The notes under the pieces: model-generated | Told to the model about the DNA's origin: nothing | What the model saw: only the letters and a program-made list of their open reading frames with translations | The model's database searches: none | Part shown: positions 27,001 to 36,685 of the stretch, in pieces | Layout: the number at the start of each line of letters is the position of its first letter | Numbering within the stretch: position 1 is the stretch's first letter | Made by a program: the position numbers and the translations under genes | NCBI GenBank assembly: GCA_017546445.1 | Contig: JAFYWX010000042.1 | Location: 1 to 64,000, forward strand | Source of the DNA: Akkermansia sp. | Lineage (GTDB): Bacteria; Verrucomicrobiota; Verrucomicrobiia; Verrucomicrobiales; Akkermansiaceae | Direction of reading: 5' to 3' | DNA length: 64,000 nucleotides

Positions 27001-30000
27001 TCGGAGGCACCACCGCCAATGAAGGCTAAGTCAGACCCCTCGGCAATGGAATCGCTGTCCAGAACTGAGGATGCGGAATCATCCTCCCAGACCACCAGCC
27101 CCTCGCGAAGGGTGGTAATGAGCTCCAGCTTGTTGCCATCCCAGCAGAGCTTGGCATCATACAGATTATCCTTACCGGTACCCTTTTCAATAGAAGTACC
27201 TTCAGCAAGGATATCAAGGCCGTTATAGCTCATCTTGCCCGTGCTGGTTTCCTTGAGCGTGATAAGGGTGGTGCTGGTGGCGGTCACATTGCTCAGGGCA
27301 GCGGTAGACAGACTGATAGCCAGATCACCACCACGCATGGACAGAGTATCTGCCTCCAGCACAGCATCGTAGGAATTGAAAGTAAGCTGCTCACCCAGAA
27401 TCAGCTCAGCACCTGTGGCATTAAGAGCACCACCCAGAGTCAGGGCATCAGCAGAGAATTCCACCTTCTTGCCCAGAGCCAGTGTCGTATCAGTGTCGAT
27501 TACCGCAGCAGTGGTAGATACAATGCCGTTCCAGTCAGCAGAAAGCTTCACCGGACCGGTCAGGGTCAGGGAATCACCATTGAGGTATACACCCTTACCA
27601 GCCAGCTGGGCCGTACCGGCATTGTTCTCGACAAAATCATCAGAGGAGTCCAGAGTCTGACCCTCGGCAATGTTAATCGTGCCGCCATTGGCTGCCACCT
27701 CGAGCTTAATAGTACCCAGGTCCTTGCCGATGACCAGTTCACCACCATTGAGCTTGAAGGACTCGGCAGAATCACCGTCATCATTGGTAAGGTTCAGCGC
27801 ATCATTGTAGGTAACCGTGCCGGAGCTTACCCAGTAGGTAGTGCTCACACCGTGGTCTGCAACCAGGGAACCACCTTCCTTCAGTGTTACAGCGTAACCG
27901 TTCACCTTGAGGCCCGTGGTATCCACCGAAGCACCTTCACCCAGAGCGATGACGCCAGCGTACACATCAGATGTGTAGTCGAAGCCGTTTCGGGTTTCAT
28001 CAGCAAAGGTGATATTCTGGACACAGGAGAAACCGCTCAGCGTGGTTTCGCCGGTAAGAGCCAGCGTACCGGCATTCACTGTAATCTGGCTGCTCAGGTC
28101 AGCGCCTGTCAGGGTTACCGTGCCCGTGGTATCTACTACCACACCTGCACCCAGTGCAGCACCAGCAGCGCTCCAGGTACCCTTCAGCGTGGTACCGGAA
28201 ATGCTGATATCGGTGGAGGTGATGGCTGCGCCTGCACCAACGATTTCGAGAGAACCGCCCGTGGAGGTCAGCTTGCCGGAAATACCACCAGCCGTCAGTG
28301 CACCGCTGTTGGTCACCTCGCAGGCCACATCGCCAGCAACATTCAGAGCAGCGCCGGCCTTCACCTCTACAGAGGTGGTGCCTCCCATGGCGCTCAGGTT
28401 CAGGGTACCACCGTTCACGGTGATATCACCCGCCCAGTCAGCACCCAGGGTATCAACCGTGGCAGTGCCCGTCTCGCTCTTCACCAGAGAACCAGTACCA
28501 GCAATGGAGCCAGTGCCGGCATTCAGTTCCTGCGTGGTGGCAATCTCAAGGGTAGCACCCGTTGCAACATTCACCGTGCTGGCGGCCATGCTGGCGGTGC
28601 CGGTAAGCTGCAGCGTGCCTTCGTTCACATTCACGCTGATACCTGTACCAGTACCGGAAACACCCACCGTGGTAGCCAGAACACCAGCACCCACCTTATC
28701 GATGGTTACGCCAGCAGTCGGCAGAGCACCCACCGTGGCGGTGGCCTTATCTGCCACTTCCACCTTGTTGAAGCCGGTGAAGCTTACACCCGTGCGATCC
28801 TGCGTACCGGTAAACACAAGCGTGCTATCACCCGTAATCACAGAGTTGGTCTGGCTGGTCTTGTAACCACCGGAAATAATCTTACCATCTGCAATGGTAG
28901 CAGCGGCAGAGAGCTTCACCGTGGTGGATTCCGTGGTAAGGTTGGTTGCGTTGCCCTGGTAACCGGCTGCGTACACATCGCCGGCAATCTCACCACCCTG
29001 CAGGTCGATGACAATATCGCCCTGAGTGATGGTGGCATCTGCCTTGTTACGCACGGTGTAGGTACCGCCGTAGACGTTGGTCACCTTGCCACCGGAGATG
29101 ATGATGGTGCTGTCGCCCATGGAAGCGGTCACGGCCGCATCACCTGTGCCGTTGATATAGAGACCACCGATAAGGTCGGCATTCAGGGTGCCGCCGCTCA
29201 CGGTCACGCTGGTGTTACCCACGGTAAGAGTGCCTGCGCCGGTTTCGAGATGGCTGCCTGCCACCACCTTATCAGCAAAGGTACCACCGGACAGGGAGAT
29301 GACTACATCGCCCGTGGTGCTGGTGCCGGCAGTTTCATGATAGGCACCGCCGTATACAGCGCCATTGAAGGTGCCGCCGGAGATGGAAAGGCTGGTGCCA
29401 CCCGTGGTGGACGTGAAGTTGCCAGCCAGGTAGGAACCGGCTACAACCTTGGAGGAGTAGGTGGAGGCACCACTGATATTGACAGATGAGGTACCCGTGG
29501 TGTTGATGGAGCCGCCATTGTTGCGAGAACCACCCACAATATCAGCCGTGAAGGTCACGTCAGAATTACCGATGATGTTTACGTTGGTATCACCGGTGAT
29601 GTTGGCCTGGTAGGTACCAGTCCAGTTGAAGTGGCCACCAATCAGCTTCTTGGCGAAGTTAGCAGCATCGCCGGTGTATCCGGAGAGATCAACCGTCACA
29701 TTGGTGGTGCCGGTCAGGTTGTTGGTGCAACCACGGCTCTGCGGGTCAAAGGATGTACCAGCGCCAATCACAGCATCGCCAGGAGCGGCACCACCCATAC
29801 CGTTGGTGTTGACGGTGCTCAGCGGCACATAAACATAGATGTTCGTGGTACCATTGAAGTGGGTCGTGTTGCCGTGAGCATTCGTACCGGAACCAACGAT
29901 GGCGGCGGTCACATCGCCACTGAAGATGGAGATGTAGCTGTTGCCGGTGAATACCGGGCCGCGGCCGTCCTGGTGAGAACCACCCACGATGGAGCCAACG

Positions 30001-33000
30001 GTGGCGCCATCAACCACGATATGGGAATCACCATTGAAGTTGCCAACTGTACCGGAACCCCAGGAGTTAGCGAAATGACCACCCACAATCAGCTTGTACT
30101 GCCCCTCTTCTGCGCGGATCCAGGTATCGCCCTGGAAAGCAGTGTTAGAGGTGCCGCTCGGGAGGAGGGAACCACCAAAGACCGATACGCCAGCGCCACC
30201 ACCGGTCAATACGGCAGCAATGCGGCCGGACTGGTTATCGGCATCGGTGCCTGCCAGGCTGAAATCACCACTTTCAGGCACAGCAACCTGTGCAGGAGAC
30301 ATCGGGGAGGAAATAATGGCATCCATGCCCCAGTTCATATCCCAGTCAGTGTGCAGCTCTACATCACTGATAAGCTTCCAGTAACCGTTGCTGTTCTGCA
30401 GGGTGTATTCACCGGCTTCCAGGCCGAGAACGGAAATCTTATCTGCAGAGATGCTGCTGGCAAGACCCAGCTCAATACCCTGTGCCAGCTGGTCCTGCAG
30501 GGCCATGATATTGATGACCACATTGCTGTTCAGGCTACCAATCTGCAGCAGGGAACCTTCCATGGTGCCGTAGGAAAGAATGGCATTATCAGCAAGGCTC
30601 AGGTTGTTGATGGTCAGCGGGCCTTCATGGTTCATGTTGAGCTGAGAGCCCACCATGTTGTTAATGACCAGGCTACCCTCACCCTTCTTGTTGAAGAAGC
30701 CGGTAGCGTTGTTCACCGTGAGCACCACGCCGGCATCCAGAACCACATCACCGCTGCCGCCCAGGGTCTCCATGGTGGCGGTCGTGCCTTCTGCACTCAG
30801 AGAACCACCTGCCAGGCTTACCACAGATGTAGCAGAGGAGCCATCGAGCATCTTGAGCACGCCTTCATTCACGAATACCGTGCCACCGGTGGTCACCGTA
30901 CCACCGATAGCCAGGGTACCTGCACCCGTCTTGGCCAGGTTACCATTGTTGTTGTTACCCAGATTGCCAAGTGATGTCAGGGTACCATCCACCACATTCA
31001 TAGTGGTGGTCTGGCCGCTGTTTCTCAGGCGCACAGGAGCATCAATGCTGCTCTCGCCGTAGGAAACGATGGTGCCACCATTCTCGAAGAAGTCAAGTGC
31101 GCCATAAGCATCGCCCGTGCCGAAAACAGTTGCATCCTTGAGAACAAGCGTGCACTCGGAAGGAAGAGACTGGCGGTGTTCGCCCAGGTCCAGCGAGCCG
31201 CCATCAACGGTGATGGTGAAATTGTTGCTTGCAGTGTAGTTAATCACGTCACTACCTGCAAACTTCAGCGTACCCTGCACCACCATGTCGCGGCTGATAA
31301 GGCCGGAGGCGGATTCCGTGAGCGTGGTGCCCTCAGCAATATAGATGGTACCGCCGCTGATGCTGGTGGTACCAAGGCTCCCTGACAGAGAGGTTTCACC
31401 CTCTACAGCAATCGTCAGCTTGCTATCCGCGCTCAGGGTAATGGAGCTCAGGGAGTTACCGGTGGTCTGCACCGTCAGGTCGCCTTCCACAATTGTGGCT
31501 GCGGAGCTCACAGTGCCCGTGCCGGCCAGAATCAGGTTTGTGCCGGCTTCCACCGTCAGTTCGGAGGCGGCAATAGCACCCTCAACCGTGGCGGTCACAT
31601 CGCCCTGGTTGCCTGCAATGGCGACCAGCGCATTGTTGGTGAATGCCACGCCGTTATCAAATGCAGAACCTTCTGTCCAGGTCAGGGAGGGGCCACCGCT
31701 CCAGGTGACCAGTTTCTGGACGGAAAGCACACCTGTGCTGTCCAGCACCCAGGTGCCATCGCCCTCATAACCGGCTACCTGCACCTTGCCGGCAGTCAGC
31801 GTGCCGCCGTTTACCGTGAAAAGCTGGTAGGTATCACCACCGGTCCAGCCGCTCAGGTCAAAAATGGTCGTGTTTTCGTTTACAGTAAGCGTACCGGCAG
31901 TCAGGGTCACGGTATCAACAATCTTCACCGTGCCATTCAGGTTGGCATTGGCCCCCAGGGACTGACCGGAGCCCAGATTCAGAACACCACCGTCCTGCAG
32001 GTTGATGACGGAAGAGAAAGCAGCAGAGGTGTTCAGCGTGAGCATACCACCTGCCAGAACGCTCATATCAGAGCAGTTCATGTTACCTTCACCAGTGAAC
32101 TTGAGCTCACCTTCACGCACGTAGAAGGTGTGGGAGAAGGCACTGGCGGCGGTCATTTCCATGATACCATCGCCCAGCTTCTGCACGCGGCGGCCCCAAT
32201 CGCCATTCACCAGGCGGGCAGACATCAGAAGGTCGGCGGTATTGGTGGCATCAATATCGAAAGTGCCACGTGCTACGTTGAACTCGTAGCCTTCACCATC
32301 GCCACCGGCACCATTGTTACCAGCCTTGATGGCGCCGGGACCGGTAATTTCAGACATCTGCGTAGCGTCTGCCGTGATATTGATGGAACTGGTACGGCGC
32401 TCAAAGCATACAGCAGTAGCTTCGTTGGCCAGAACAATCTTACCACCACTCAGGTTGATAACGGTGTTGTTAAGATAGAAACTTTCGGGGGTCTGAATGG
32501 TCCACTCAGAGCCGGCAGCCATGTTCACCGTGCGCAGAGCCGTACCACGATTCCCGTTTTCCCAGCCGAACAGGTTCTTCGACTGCAGCCTGGCGCCAGC
32601 TTCAAGGTTAATGGTGACATCTGCACCCTCCTTGCTGGCGAATACGCAGTAACGGCCTTCATCGGTGGTTACGTCCAGCGTGGCACCCGTGGCAATATTC
32701 ACGGTGGATACACCCTTGTTCTCAGCCTGGGCGGTGGCCCAGGTCACCGTGCCATCGGTCACATTCAGAGTGATGCTGGCATCCGTGGCATCTCCCTCAA
32801 ACTGGATGGATTCACTGATTGTTACGCCATCGCCAACATTCAGCACATCGCCATCAGAGAAACTGGCGGTGGGGTCCGTGGAGGTGGCTGCAGAAGCCTG
32901 ACCTGACAGCACAAATGCGACAAACCCACCAGCAAATGTGGCAGAGCCGACAGTGGAGCTGGCAATACCGGCTACGGCTGTGATACAAGCCAGCACGGAG

Positions 33001-33032
33001 TTGCGAAGCAGTTTCGGGAGGTGTAATTTCAT
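24090..33032 (-). CDS. Giant autotransporter (2980 residues)
   Basis: Signal peptide MKLHLPKLLRNSVLACITA... ends around residue 48 (SGQASA-ATS). A very long beta-helical passenger follows, built from short strands with recurring GGTL, GTLxxxG and autotransporter-associated beta-strand motifs. A section at about 980-1390 repeats units of the form 'VVAGSHL...TSVTVSGGTLNADLIGG'. The linker DVERQLKAIRNRTTTMG (about 2690) leads into a C-terminal beta-barrel that ends GYRINF. Predicted to be an outer-membrane-anchored surface protein. The passenger is Thr/Ser/Gly/Val-rich with few Cys. The ligand is unknown. At 8.9 kb it is the largest gene in the window. Confidence 0.9.
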   Translation of the reverse strand: MKLHLPKLLRNSVLACITAVAGIASSTVGSATFAGGFVAFVLSGQASAATSTDPTASFSDGDVLNVGDGVTISESIQFEGDATDASITLNVTDGTVTWATAQAENKGVSTVNIATGATLDVTTDEGRYCVFASKEGADVTINLEAGARLQSKNLFGWENGNRGTALRTVNMAAGSEWTIQTPESFYLNNTVINLSGGKIVLANEATAVCFERRTSSINITADATQMSEITGPGAIKAGNNGAGGDGEGYEFNVARGTFDIDATNTADLLMSARLVNGDWGRRVQKLGDGIMEMTAASAFSHTFYVREGELKFTGEGNMNCSDMSVLAGGMLTLNTSAAFSSVINLQDGGVLNLGSGQSLGANANLNGTVKIVDTVTLTAGTLTVNENTTIFDLSGWTGGDTYQLFTVNGGTLTAGKVQVAGYEGDGTWVLDSTGVLSVQKLVTWSGGPSLTWTEGSAFDNGVAFTNNALVAIAGNQGDVTATVEGAIAASELTVEAGTNLILAGTGTVSSAATIVEGDLTVQTTGNSLSSITLSADSKLTIAVEGETSLSGSLGTTSISGGTIYIAEGTTLTESASGLISRDMVVQGTLKFAGSDVINYTASNNFTITVDGGSLDLGEHRQSLPSECTLVLKDATVFGTGDAYGALDFFENGGTIVSYGESSIDAPVRLRNSGQTTTMNVVDGTLTSLGNLGNNNNGNLAKTGAGTLAIGGTVTTGGTVFVNEGVLKMLDGSSATSVVSLAGGSLSAEGTTATMETLGGSGDVVLDAGVVLTVNNATGFFNKKGEGSLVINNMVGSQLNMNHEGPLTINNLSLADNAILSYGTMEGSLLQIGSLNSNVVINIMALQDQLAQGIELGLASSISADKISVLGLEAGEYTLQNSNGYWKLISDVELHTDWDMNWGMDAIISSPMSPAQVAVPESGDFSLAGTDADNQSGRIAAVLTGGGAGVSVFGGSLLPSGTSNTAFQGDTWIRAEEGQYKLIVGGHFANSWGSGTVGNFNGDSHIVVDGATVGSIVGGSHQDGRGPVFTGNSYISIFSGDVTAAIVGSGTNAHGNTTHFNGTTNIYVYVPLSTVNTNGMGGAAPGDAVIGAGTSFDPQSRGCTNNLTGTTNVTVDLSGYTGDAANFAKKLIGGHFNWTGTYQANITGDTNVNIIGNSDVTFTADIVGGSRNNGGSINTTGTSSVNISGASTYSSKVVAGSYLAGNFTSTTGGTSLSISGGTFNGAVYGGAYHETAGTSTTGDVVISLSGGTFADKVVAGSHLETGAGTLTVGNTSVTVSGGTLNADLIGGLYINGTGDAAVTASMGDSTIIISGGKVTNVYGGTYTVRNKADATITQGDIVIDLQGGEIAGDVYAAGYQGNATNLTTESTTVKLSAAATIADGKIISGGYKTSQTNSVITGDSTLVFTGTQDRTGVSFTGFNKVEVADKATATVGALPTAGVTIDKVGAGVLATTVGVSGTGTGISVNVNEGTLQLTGTASMAASTVNVATGATLEIATTQELNAGTGSIAGTGSLVKSETGTATVDTLGADWAGDITVNGGTLNLSAMGGTTSVEVKAGAALNVAGDVACEVTNSGALTAGGISGKLTSTGGSLEIVGAGAAITSTDISISGTTLKGTWSAAGAALGAGVVVDTTGTVTLTGADLSSQITVNAGTLALTGETTLSGFSCVQNITFADETRNGFDYTSDVYAGVIALGEGASVDTTGLKVNGYAVTLKEGGSLVADHGVSTTYWVSSGTVTYNDALNLTNDDGDSAESFKLNGGELVIGKDLGTIKLEVAANGGTINIAEGQTLDSSDDFVENNAGTAQLAGKGVYLNGDSLTLTGPVKLSADWNGIVSTTAAVIDTDTTLALGKKVEFSADALTLGGALNATGAELILGEQLTFNSYDAVLEADTLSMRGGDLAISLSTAALSNVTATSTTLITLKETSTGKMSYNGLDILAEGTSIEKGTGKDNLYDAKLCWDGNKLELITTLREGLVVWEDDSASSVLDSDSIAEGSDLAFIGGGASEVEVSGNASVQNIIVSNHTAKEDYVLTGDSIDVAENLTVNYGATLTVKNEVTVEGDTVVGEDSALTVSGGTLTTGSLQAATAQVTVGSGATLAAKGDVEASSIVVQASNLTAQSVVVAGDIDVEEKGSLAAKGDVVATNIAVAEASTLKADSAAVKTVENKGTLDIKGMLVATSPTSVYSLRSASIAEGSIVNSGDMTVGGVVADSFTMTGGTLEITSKDGFQSAETNIEAGTLKANKVDWSIDGGTLGKVTIEGDKKITLSNVTLTDALTNEGNLELTGEINISNLEYKGTSVFTDLNGELTEKGNGYASTTNIYTVVTGNAAIVDESEVQWNSGSDADYVYNNGILTEKLTFSHDTYVVNTDLTYNSALNTALKANDTKEILAAGGTLKVQTALVKQSLTVDGGTVDVKAAVAKEISLKSGLVDINASVNGIAAQGGTINIGSGATGEVKVTGSKVSITGGNGVAGLTIDNGVVANLALADTTVTTAKEGVTLNGTLENGVLSVTEGTKLTGNLVLQDSKLNITSTNTGLTLTDAEVKSLTNNGLVSLDSITVDVDDIVVEGIAAYDKYFSGWEVKDGKVVAAGRNTSYYTEKVGKDVSANAAAGLAMADAALVTLNPQMTKGSDLGAVLSILDTASGDKAEELGASLAGASTAVLGMAAMGDVERQLKAIRNRTTTMGVDQSVANDDMPYFNAWINAEGDRSELGESGSESGYELNSWGGTVGFDVDFSPTVTAGMALTAMYGDLDVTGADTATGSMDSCYVSVFARYAPSAWTHTFVATIGSSDISLDRTVAGVQLEGETSGMSFGFMYELGHVYALDEDGTACLQPVFNVAWRHTSVDAYTETGSDLALEVGEQTLDTITIGAGARLQAVVGESMYNRTSILEARVLAKVDAGDRSGSSKVALNALPGASTNVDSTEMGAFGLEAGAGLTIPVGQEGGSIFMDASVELRSDYTNVNGTVGYRINF

Positions 33033-33291
33033 AAGTATAAATTAGTTGATAAAATCGAAAGCGAGCAAGGAGATACAATCCACCCACTCTAATGCCTTAT
33101 CATGATAGCCAAACACCCCTCGCAGAGCAAGCAGAAAAGTGCAAATTCCCAAAAAAAAGGAATTCATCCCTTTGCTGCAGGAAGGTTTACAGACCTTTCC
33201 CCTGCCTGAATAGGCTTAAAATGCGGGTTATCTGGTAATTTTTTCTCAAATTCATTGCACATTAGTCTTGCATTTTAGGTCGAGATGTGGC

Positions 33292-33297
33292 ATATAT
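33292..33297 (+). promoter_or_regulatory. Weak candidate -10 box for carB
   Basis: ATATAT (33292-33297) with TTGCAT at 33268-33273 (18-bp spacer). It would start transcription about 13 nt before the ATG at 33317 and exclude the in-frame GTG at 33287. The 33033-33316 intergenic region otherwise holds only AT-rich DNA shared by the two divergent genes. Confidence 0.35.
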
Positions 33298-33316
33298 CTG
33301 CAAGTTTACACTGACC

Positions 33317-36300
33317 ATGCCTAAAGACACATCTATCAAGAAGATTCTCGTCATTGGCTCGGGCCCCATTGTTATCGGTCAGGGGTGTGAGTTTGACTAC
33401 TCCGGTACTCAAGCCTGTAAGGCGTTGAAGCAGGAAGGTTATGAAGTGGTGTTGGTGAATTCCAATCCGGCCACCATCATGACCGACCCCGAGACCGCTC
33501 CCCGCACTTATGTGGAACCGATTACGCCCGAATATGTAGAAAAAATCATTGCCCGTGAGCGCCCGGATGCCATGCTGCCCACCCTGGGTGGCCAGACGGC
33601 TCTGAACTGCGCCATGGCTCTGCACAAGGCCGGCACGCTGGAGAAGTACGGCGTGCGCATGATTGGTGCAGATGCCGAGGCAATCGACAAGGGCGAAGAC
33701 CGCCAGAGCTTCAAGGATGCGATGATTCGCATCGGCCTGGACCTGCCCGCCAGCGGTGTGGCCCACAGCATGGCCGAGGCATGGGATATTGCCAAGAATG
33801 TGGTAGGCAACTACCCGATGATTATCCGCCCGGCTTTCACCCTGGGTGGCACGGGTGGCGGTGTGGCCTACAATAAGACTGAGTTTGAAGAAATCGTTTC
33901 CCGCGGTCTGGATCTTTCCCCGGTGCACGAGGTGCTGATTGAGGAAAGCCTGCTGGGCTGGAAGGAAATCGAGATGGAAGTGATGCGCGACGTGGCCGAT
34001 AACTGCATCGCTATCTGCTCCATCGAAAACCTGGACCCCATGGGTATTCACACGGGCGACTCCATCACCGTGGCTCCGGCCATGACGCTGACGGCCCGCG
34101 AATACGCTCTGGTGCGCCAGGCCTCTTTCGATATCATCCGCGAAATCGGCGTGAAGAGCGGCGGCAGTAACATTCAGTTCGCCATGTGCCCGAAGACCGG
34201 CCGTCTGGTGGTGATTGAGATGAACCCGCGCGTGAGCCGTTCCTCTGCCCTGGCTTCCAAGGCCACCGGCTTCCCCATCGCCAAGTTTGCTGCCAAGCTG
34301 GCCGTGGGTTACACGCTGGATGAACTGCGCAACGATATCACCAAGGTAACGCCCGCTTCTTTCGAGCCCACCATCGACTACGTGGTGGTGAAGGTGCCGC
34401 GCTTCACCTTCGAGAAGTTCAAGAAGGCTGATGAACGCCTGACCACCGCCATGAAGAGCGTGGGTGAGGTGATGAGCATCGGCCGCACCTTCAAGGAATC
34501 TCTGCAGAAGGCTCTGCGCTCTCTGGAGACCGGCCGCTGGGGCTTCGGCTTCGACCTGAAGGACCCGAAGAACCCGACCCGCGATGAGATTGCCGCCAAG
34601 CTGGCTGTGCCGAATGCTGAGCGTATCTTCTGGATTCAGACCGCTTATGTGAACGGCTGGACGCTGGAGGAGATTCAGGACCTGACGGATATTGACCCCT
34701 GGTTCCTGGACCAGCTGAAGCAGCTGGCTGAGGCCGGCATGAAGCTGAAGGATCTGGACCTGCTGGAAGCCAAGAAGATGGGCTTCTCTGACCGCCAGAT
34801 TGCTCTGGCCCGCGGTTGCAGCGAGGACGAAGTGCGCGCCGCCCGCAAGGCCCAGGGTGTGGTGCCCTGCTACCGCCTGGTGGACAGCTGCTCTGCTGAG
34901 TTCGAGGCTATCACGCCGTACTTCTATTCCTCCTATGGTGAGGAGAACGAGGCCCGCAAGACGGACAAGAAGAAGATTATGATTCTGGGCGGTGGTCCGA
35001 ACCGCATCGGCCAGGGTATTGAGTTCGACTACTGCTGCTCTCACGCTTCCTTCGCACTGAAGGAGCTGGGCTACGAGACCATCATGGTGAACTCCAACCC
35101 CGAGACGGTTTCCACCGACTTCGATACCTCTGACAAGCTTTACTTCGAACCGCTCACCCTGGAAGATGTGCTCAACATCTGCGACCAGGAGAAGCCGGAT
35201 GGCGTGATTGTGCAGTTCGGCGGCCAGACTCCGCTGAACCTGGCTGCTGCCCTGCAGGAGCGCGGTGTGCCCATCATCGGCACCAGCCCCCGCAGCATCG
35301 AGCTGGCTGAGGACCGCAAGTACTTCTCCGCCCTGCTGGATGAAATCGGCCTGAAGCAGGCTGAGGCCGGCACCGCCACCAATGAGGACGAGGCTGTAGC
35401 CGTGGCCACGCGCATCGGTTACCCGGTGCTGGTGCGTCCCTCCTTCGTGCTGGGTGGCCGCGCCATGATGATTGTGTACGATGAGCAGGAACTGCGCACT
35501 TACATGCGTGAGGCTGTGGATGCTTCCCCCGAGCGCCCGGTGCTGGTGGACCGCTTCCTGGAGCACGCCATGGAGATTGACGTGGACGTGATTGCTGACG
35601 GCGAGACGAGCGTGGTGGGTGCCATCATGCAGCACGTGGAGCCGGCCGGTATTCACTCCGGTGACTCTGCCTGCATCATCCCCCCGAACCGCGTTTCCGT
35701 GGGTATGCACAAGGAGATGATGCGTGCCGCCAAGGAGCTGGCCGCCAAGCTCAATGTAAAGGGTCTCATGAATTGCCAGTTCGCCGTGAAGGACGAGCAG
35801 CTCTACGTGATTGAGGTGAACCCCCGCGCTTCCCGTACGGTGCCCTTCGTTTCCAAGTCCATCGGTGTGCCGCTGGCTAAGCTGGCTGCCAAGGTGATGA
35901 GCGGCTGCAAGCTCAAGGACCTGGGCTTCACCAAGGAAGTGGTGCCGCCCTACTACACCGTGAAGGAGGCTGTGTTCCCCTGGAACCGCTTCCCGGGCAT
36001 CGACGTGGTGCTGGGTCCGGAAATGCACTCCACCGGTGAGGTGATGGGCATTGACACCGACCCCGAGGTGGCCTACCTGAAGAGCCAGATTTCTGCCTTC
36101 AACGCCCTGCCCAAGGAGGGTCTGGTGTTCATCTCGGTGAACGACCGCGACAAGCACATCGTGACGGATATTGCCCGCACCATCGCTAAGGCCGGGTTCG
36201 ACATCTGCGCCACGAAGGGCACGATGATTCACCTGCTGCAGAACGGCATTGAGTGCGAACGCGCCTATAAGGTGCATGAGCGCCGCCGCCCGGATATTGT

Positions 36301-36538
36301 GGACCGCATCAAGAACGGTGATATCGTGTTCGTGATTAACACGCCCGGGTCTCACGATGCCCGCGAGGACGAGGTGAGCATCCGCGCCGCTGCGGTGAGC
36401 AGCAATATCTCCTACGCTACGGATCTTTCCAGCGCCCGCGCCTGCGCCGCCGCTATGCTGCACGCCAAGAATAAGGAGACCACGGTGCGCACGCTGCAGG
36501 AATACCACGCTGAGGCTGCTGCCGAATACCAGAACTGA
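33317..36538 (+). CDS. carB: Carbamoyl-phosphate synthase large subunit
   Basis: Makes carbamoyl phosphate for pyrimidine and arginine synthesis from bicarbonate, ATP and ammonia delivered by CarA. 1073 residues with the two homologous halves: [17 protein letters not shown] near the N-terminus and [16 protein letters not shown] in the second half. Two ATP-grasp domains ([15 protein letters not shown] and [15 protein letters not shown]) and a C-terminal MGS-like allosteric domain ([14 protein letters not shown]) are present. The ATG at 33317 is preferred to an in-frame GTG ten codons upstream. carA is not in the window, so the two subunits are unlinked here. Confidence 0.98.
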   Translation: MPKDTSIKKILVIGSGPIVIGQGCEFDYSGTQACKALKQEGYEVVLVNSNPATIMTDPETAPRTYVEPITPEYVEKIIARERPDAMLPTLGGQTALNCAMALHKAGTLEKYGVRMIGADAEAIDKGEDRQSFKDAMIRIGLDLPASGVAHSMAEAWDIAKNVVGNYPMIIRPAFTLGGTGGGVAYNKTEFEEIVSRGLDLSPVHEVLIEESLLGWKEIEMEVMRDVADNCIAICSIENLDPMGIHTGDSITVAPAMTLTAREYALVRQASFDIIREIGVKSGGSNIQFAMCPKTGRLVVIEMNPRVSRSSALASKATGFPIAKFAAKLAVGYTLDELRNDITKVTPASFEPTIDYVVVKVPRFTFEKFKKADERLTTAMKSVGEVMSIGRTFKESLQKALRSLETGRWGFGFDLKDPKNPTRDEIAAKLAVPNAERIFWIQTAYVNGWTLEEIQDLTDIDPWFLDQLKQLAEAGMKLKDLDLLEAKKMGFSDRQIALARGCSEDEVRAARKAQGVVPCYRLVDSCSAEFEAITPYFYSSYGEENEARKTDKKKIMILGGGPNRIGQGIEFDYCCSHASFALKELGYETIMVNSNPETVSTDFDTSDKLYFEPLTLEDVLNICDQEKPDGVIVQFGGQTPLNLAAALQERGVPIIGTSPRSIELAEDRKYFSALLDEIGLKQAEAGTATNEDEAVAVATRIGYPVLVRPSFVLGGRAMMIVYDEQELRTYMREAVDASPERPVLVDRFLEHAMEIDVDVIADGETSVVGAIMQHVEPAGIHSGDSACIIPPNRVSVGMHKEMMRAAKELAAKLNVKGLMNCQFAVKDEQLYVIEVNPRASRTVPFVSKSIGVPLAKLAAKVMSGCKLKDLGFTKEVVPPYYTVKEAVFPWNRFPGIDVVLGPEMHSTGEVMGIDTDPEVAYLKSQISAFNALPKEGLVFISVNDRDKHIVTDIARTIAKAGFDICATKGTMIHLLQNGIECERAYKVHERRRPDIVDRIKNGDIVFVINTPGSHDAREDEVSIRAAAVSSNISYATDLSSARACAAAMLHAKNKETTVRTLQEYHAEAAAEYQN

Positions 36539-36556
36539 AGCGTCTGATTCATTTCC

Positions 36557-36593
36557 GCGCCCCCTGACCAAAACCAGGGGGCGCGCTTTTTTT
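36557..36593 (+). terminator. Terminator of carB
   Basis: A 10-bp GCGCCCCCTG/CAGGGGGCGC stem (36557-36566 with 36575-36584) is followed by a seven-T run (36587-36593). Confidence 0.9.
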
Positions 36594-36685
36594 GATGTTG
36601 GATGTTTAATGTTGAATGTTTGAATTCCGCGGGCGGGACGCCCGCCTGATTTTTCCAATAGTCACTAGTCAATCGTCAATCGCCA
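36594..36685. repeat. GATGTTxAATGTTTAA tandem motif plus GC-rich palindrome
   Basis: Loose direct repeats of the type 'GATGTTGGATGTTTAATGTT' are followed by the palindrome GCGGGCGGGACGCCCGCC and then by CACTAGTCAATCGTCAATCGCC. Simple non-coding repeat DNA between the carB terminator and the next gene. Function unknown. Confidence 0.5.

Noticed and set aside
23958-27029. 1023-codon plus-strand frame inside the giant autotransporter
   Set aside because: Low-complexity antisense product of a repetitive passenger; begins inside the TIR element and has no motifs.
33287-33316. GTG start for carB
   Set aside because: The ten extra residues do not fit the family N-terminus, and the best candidate -10 box overlaps them.
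33275-36658. 1127-codon open frame antisense to carB
   Set aside because: Mirror frame of a well-conserved gene. Its composition (His, Gly, Leu, Val rich) is typical of antisense reading of GC-rich codons, with no domain.
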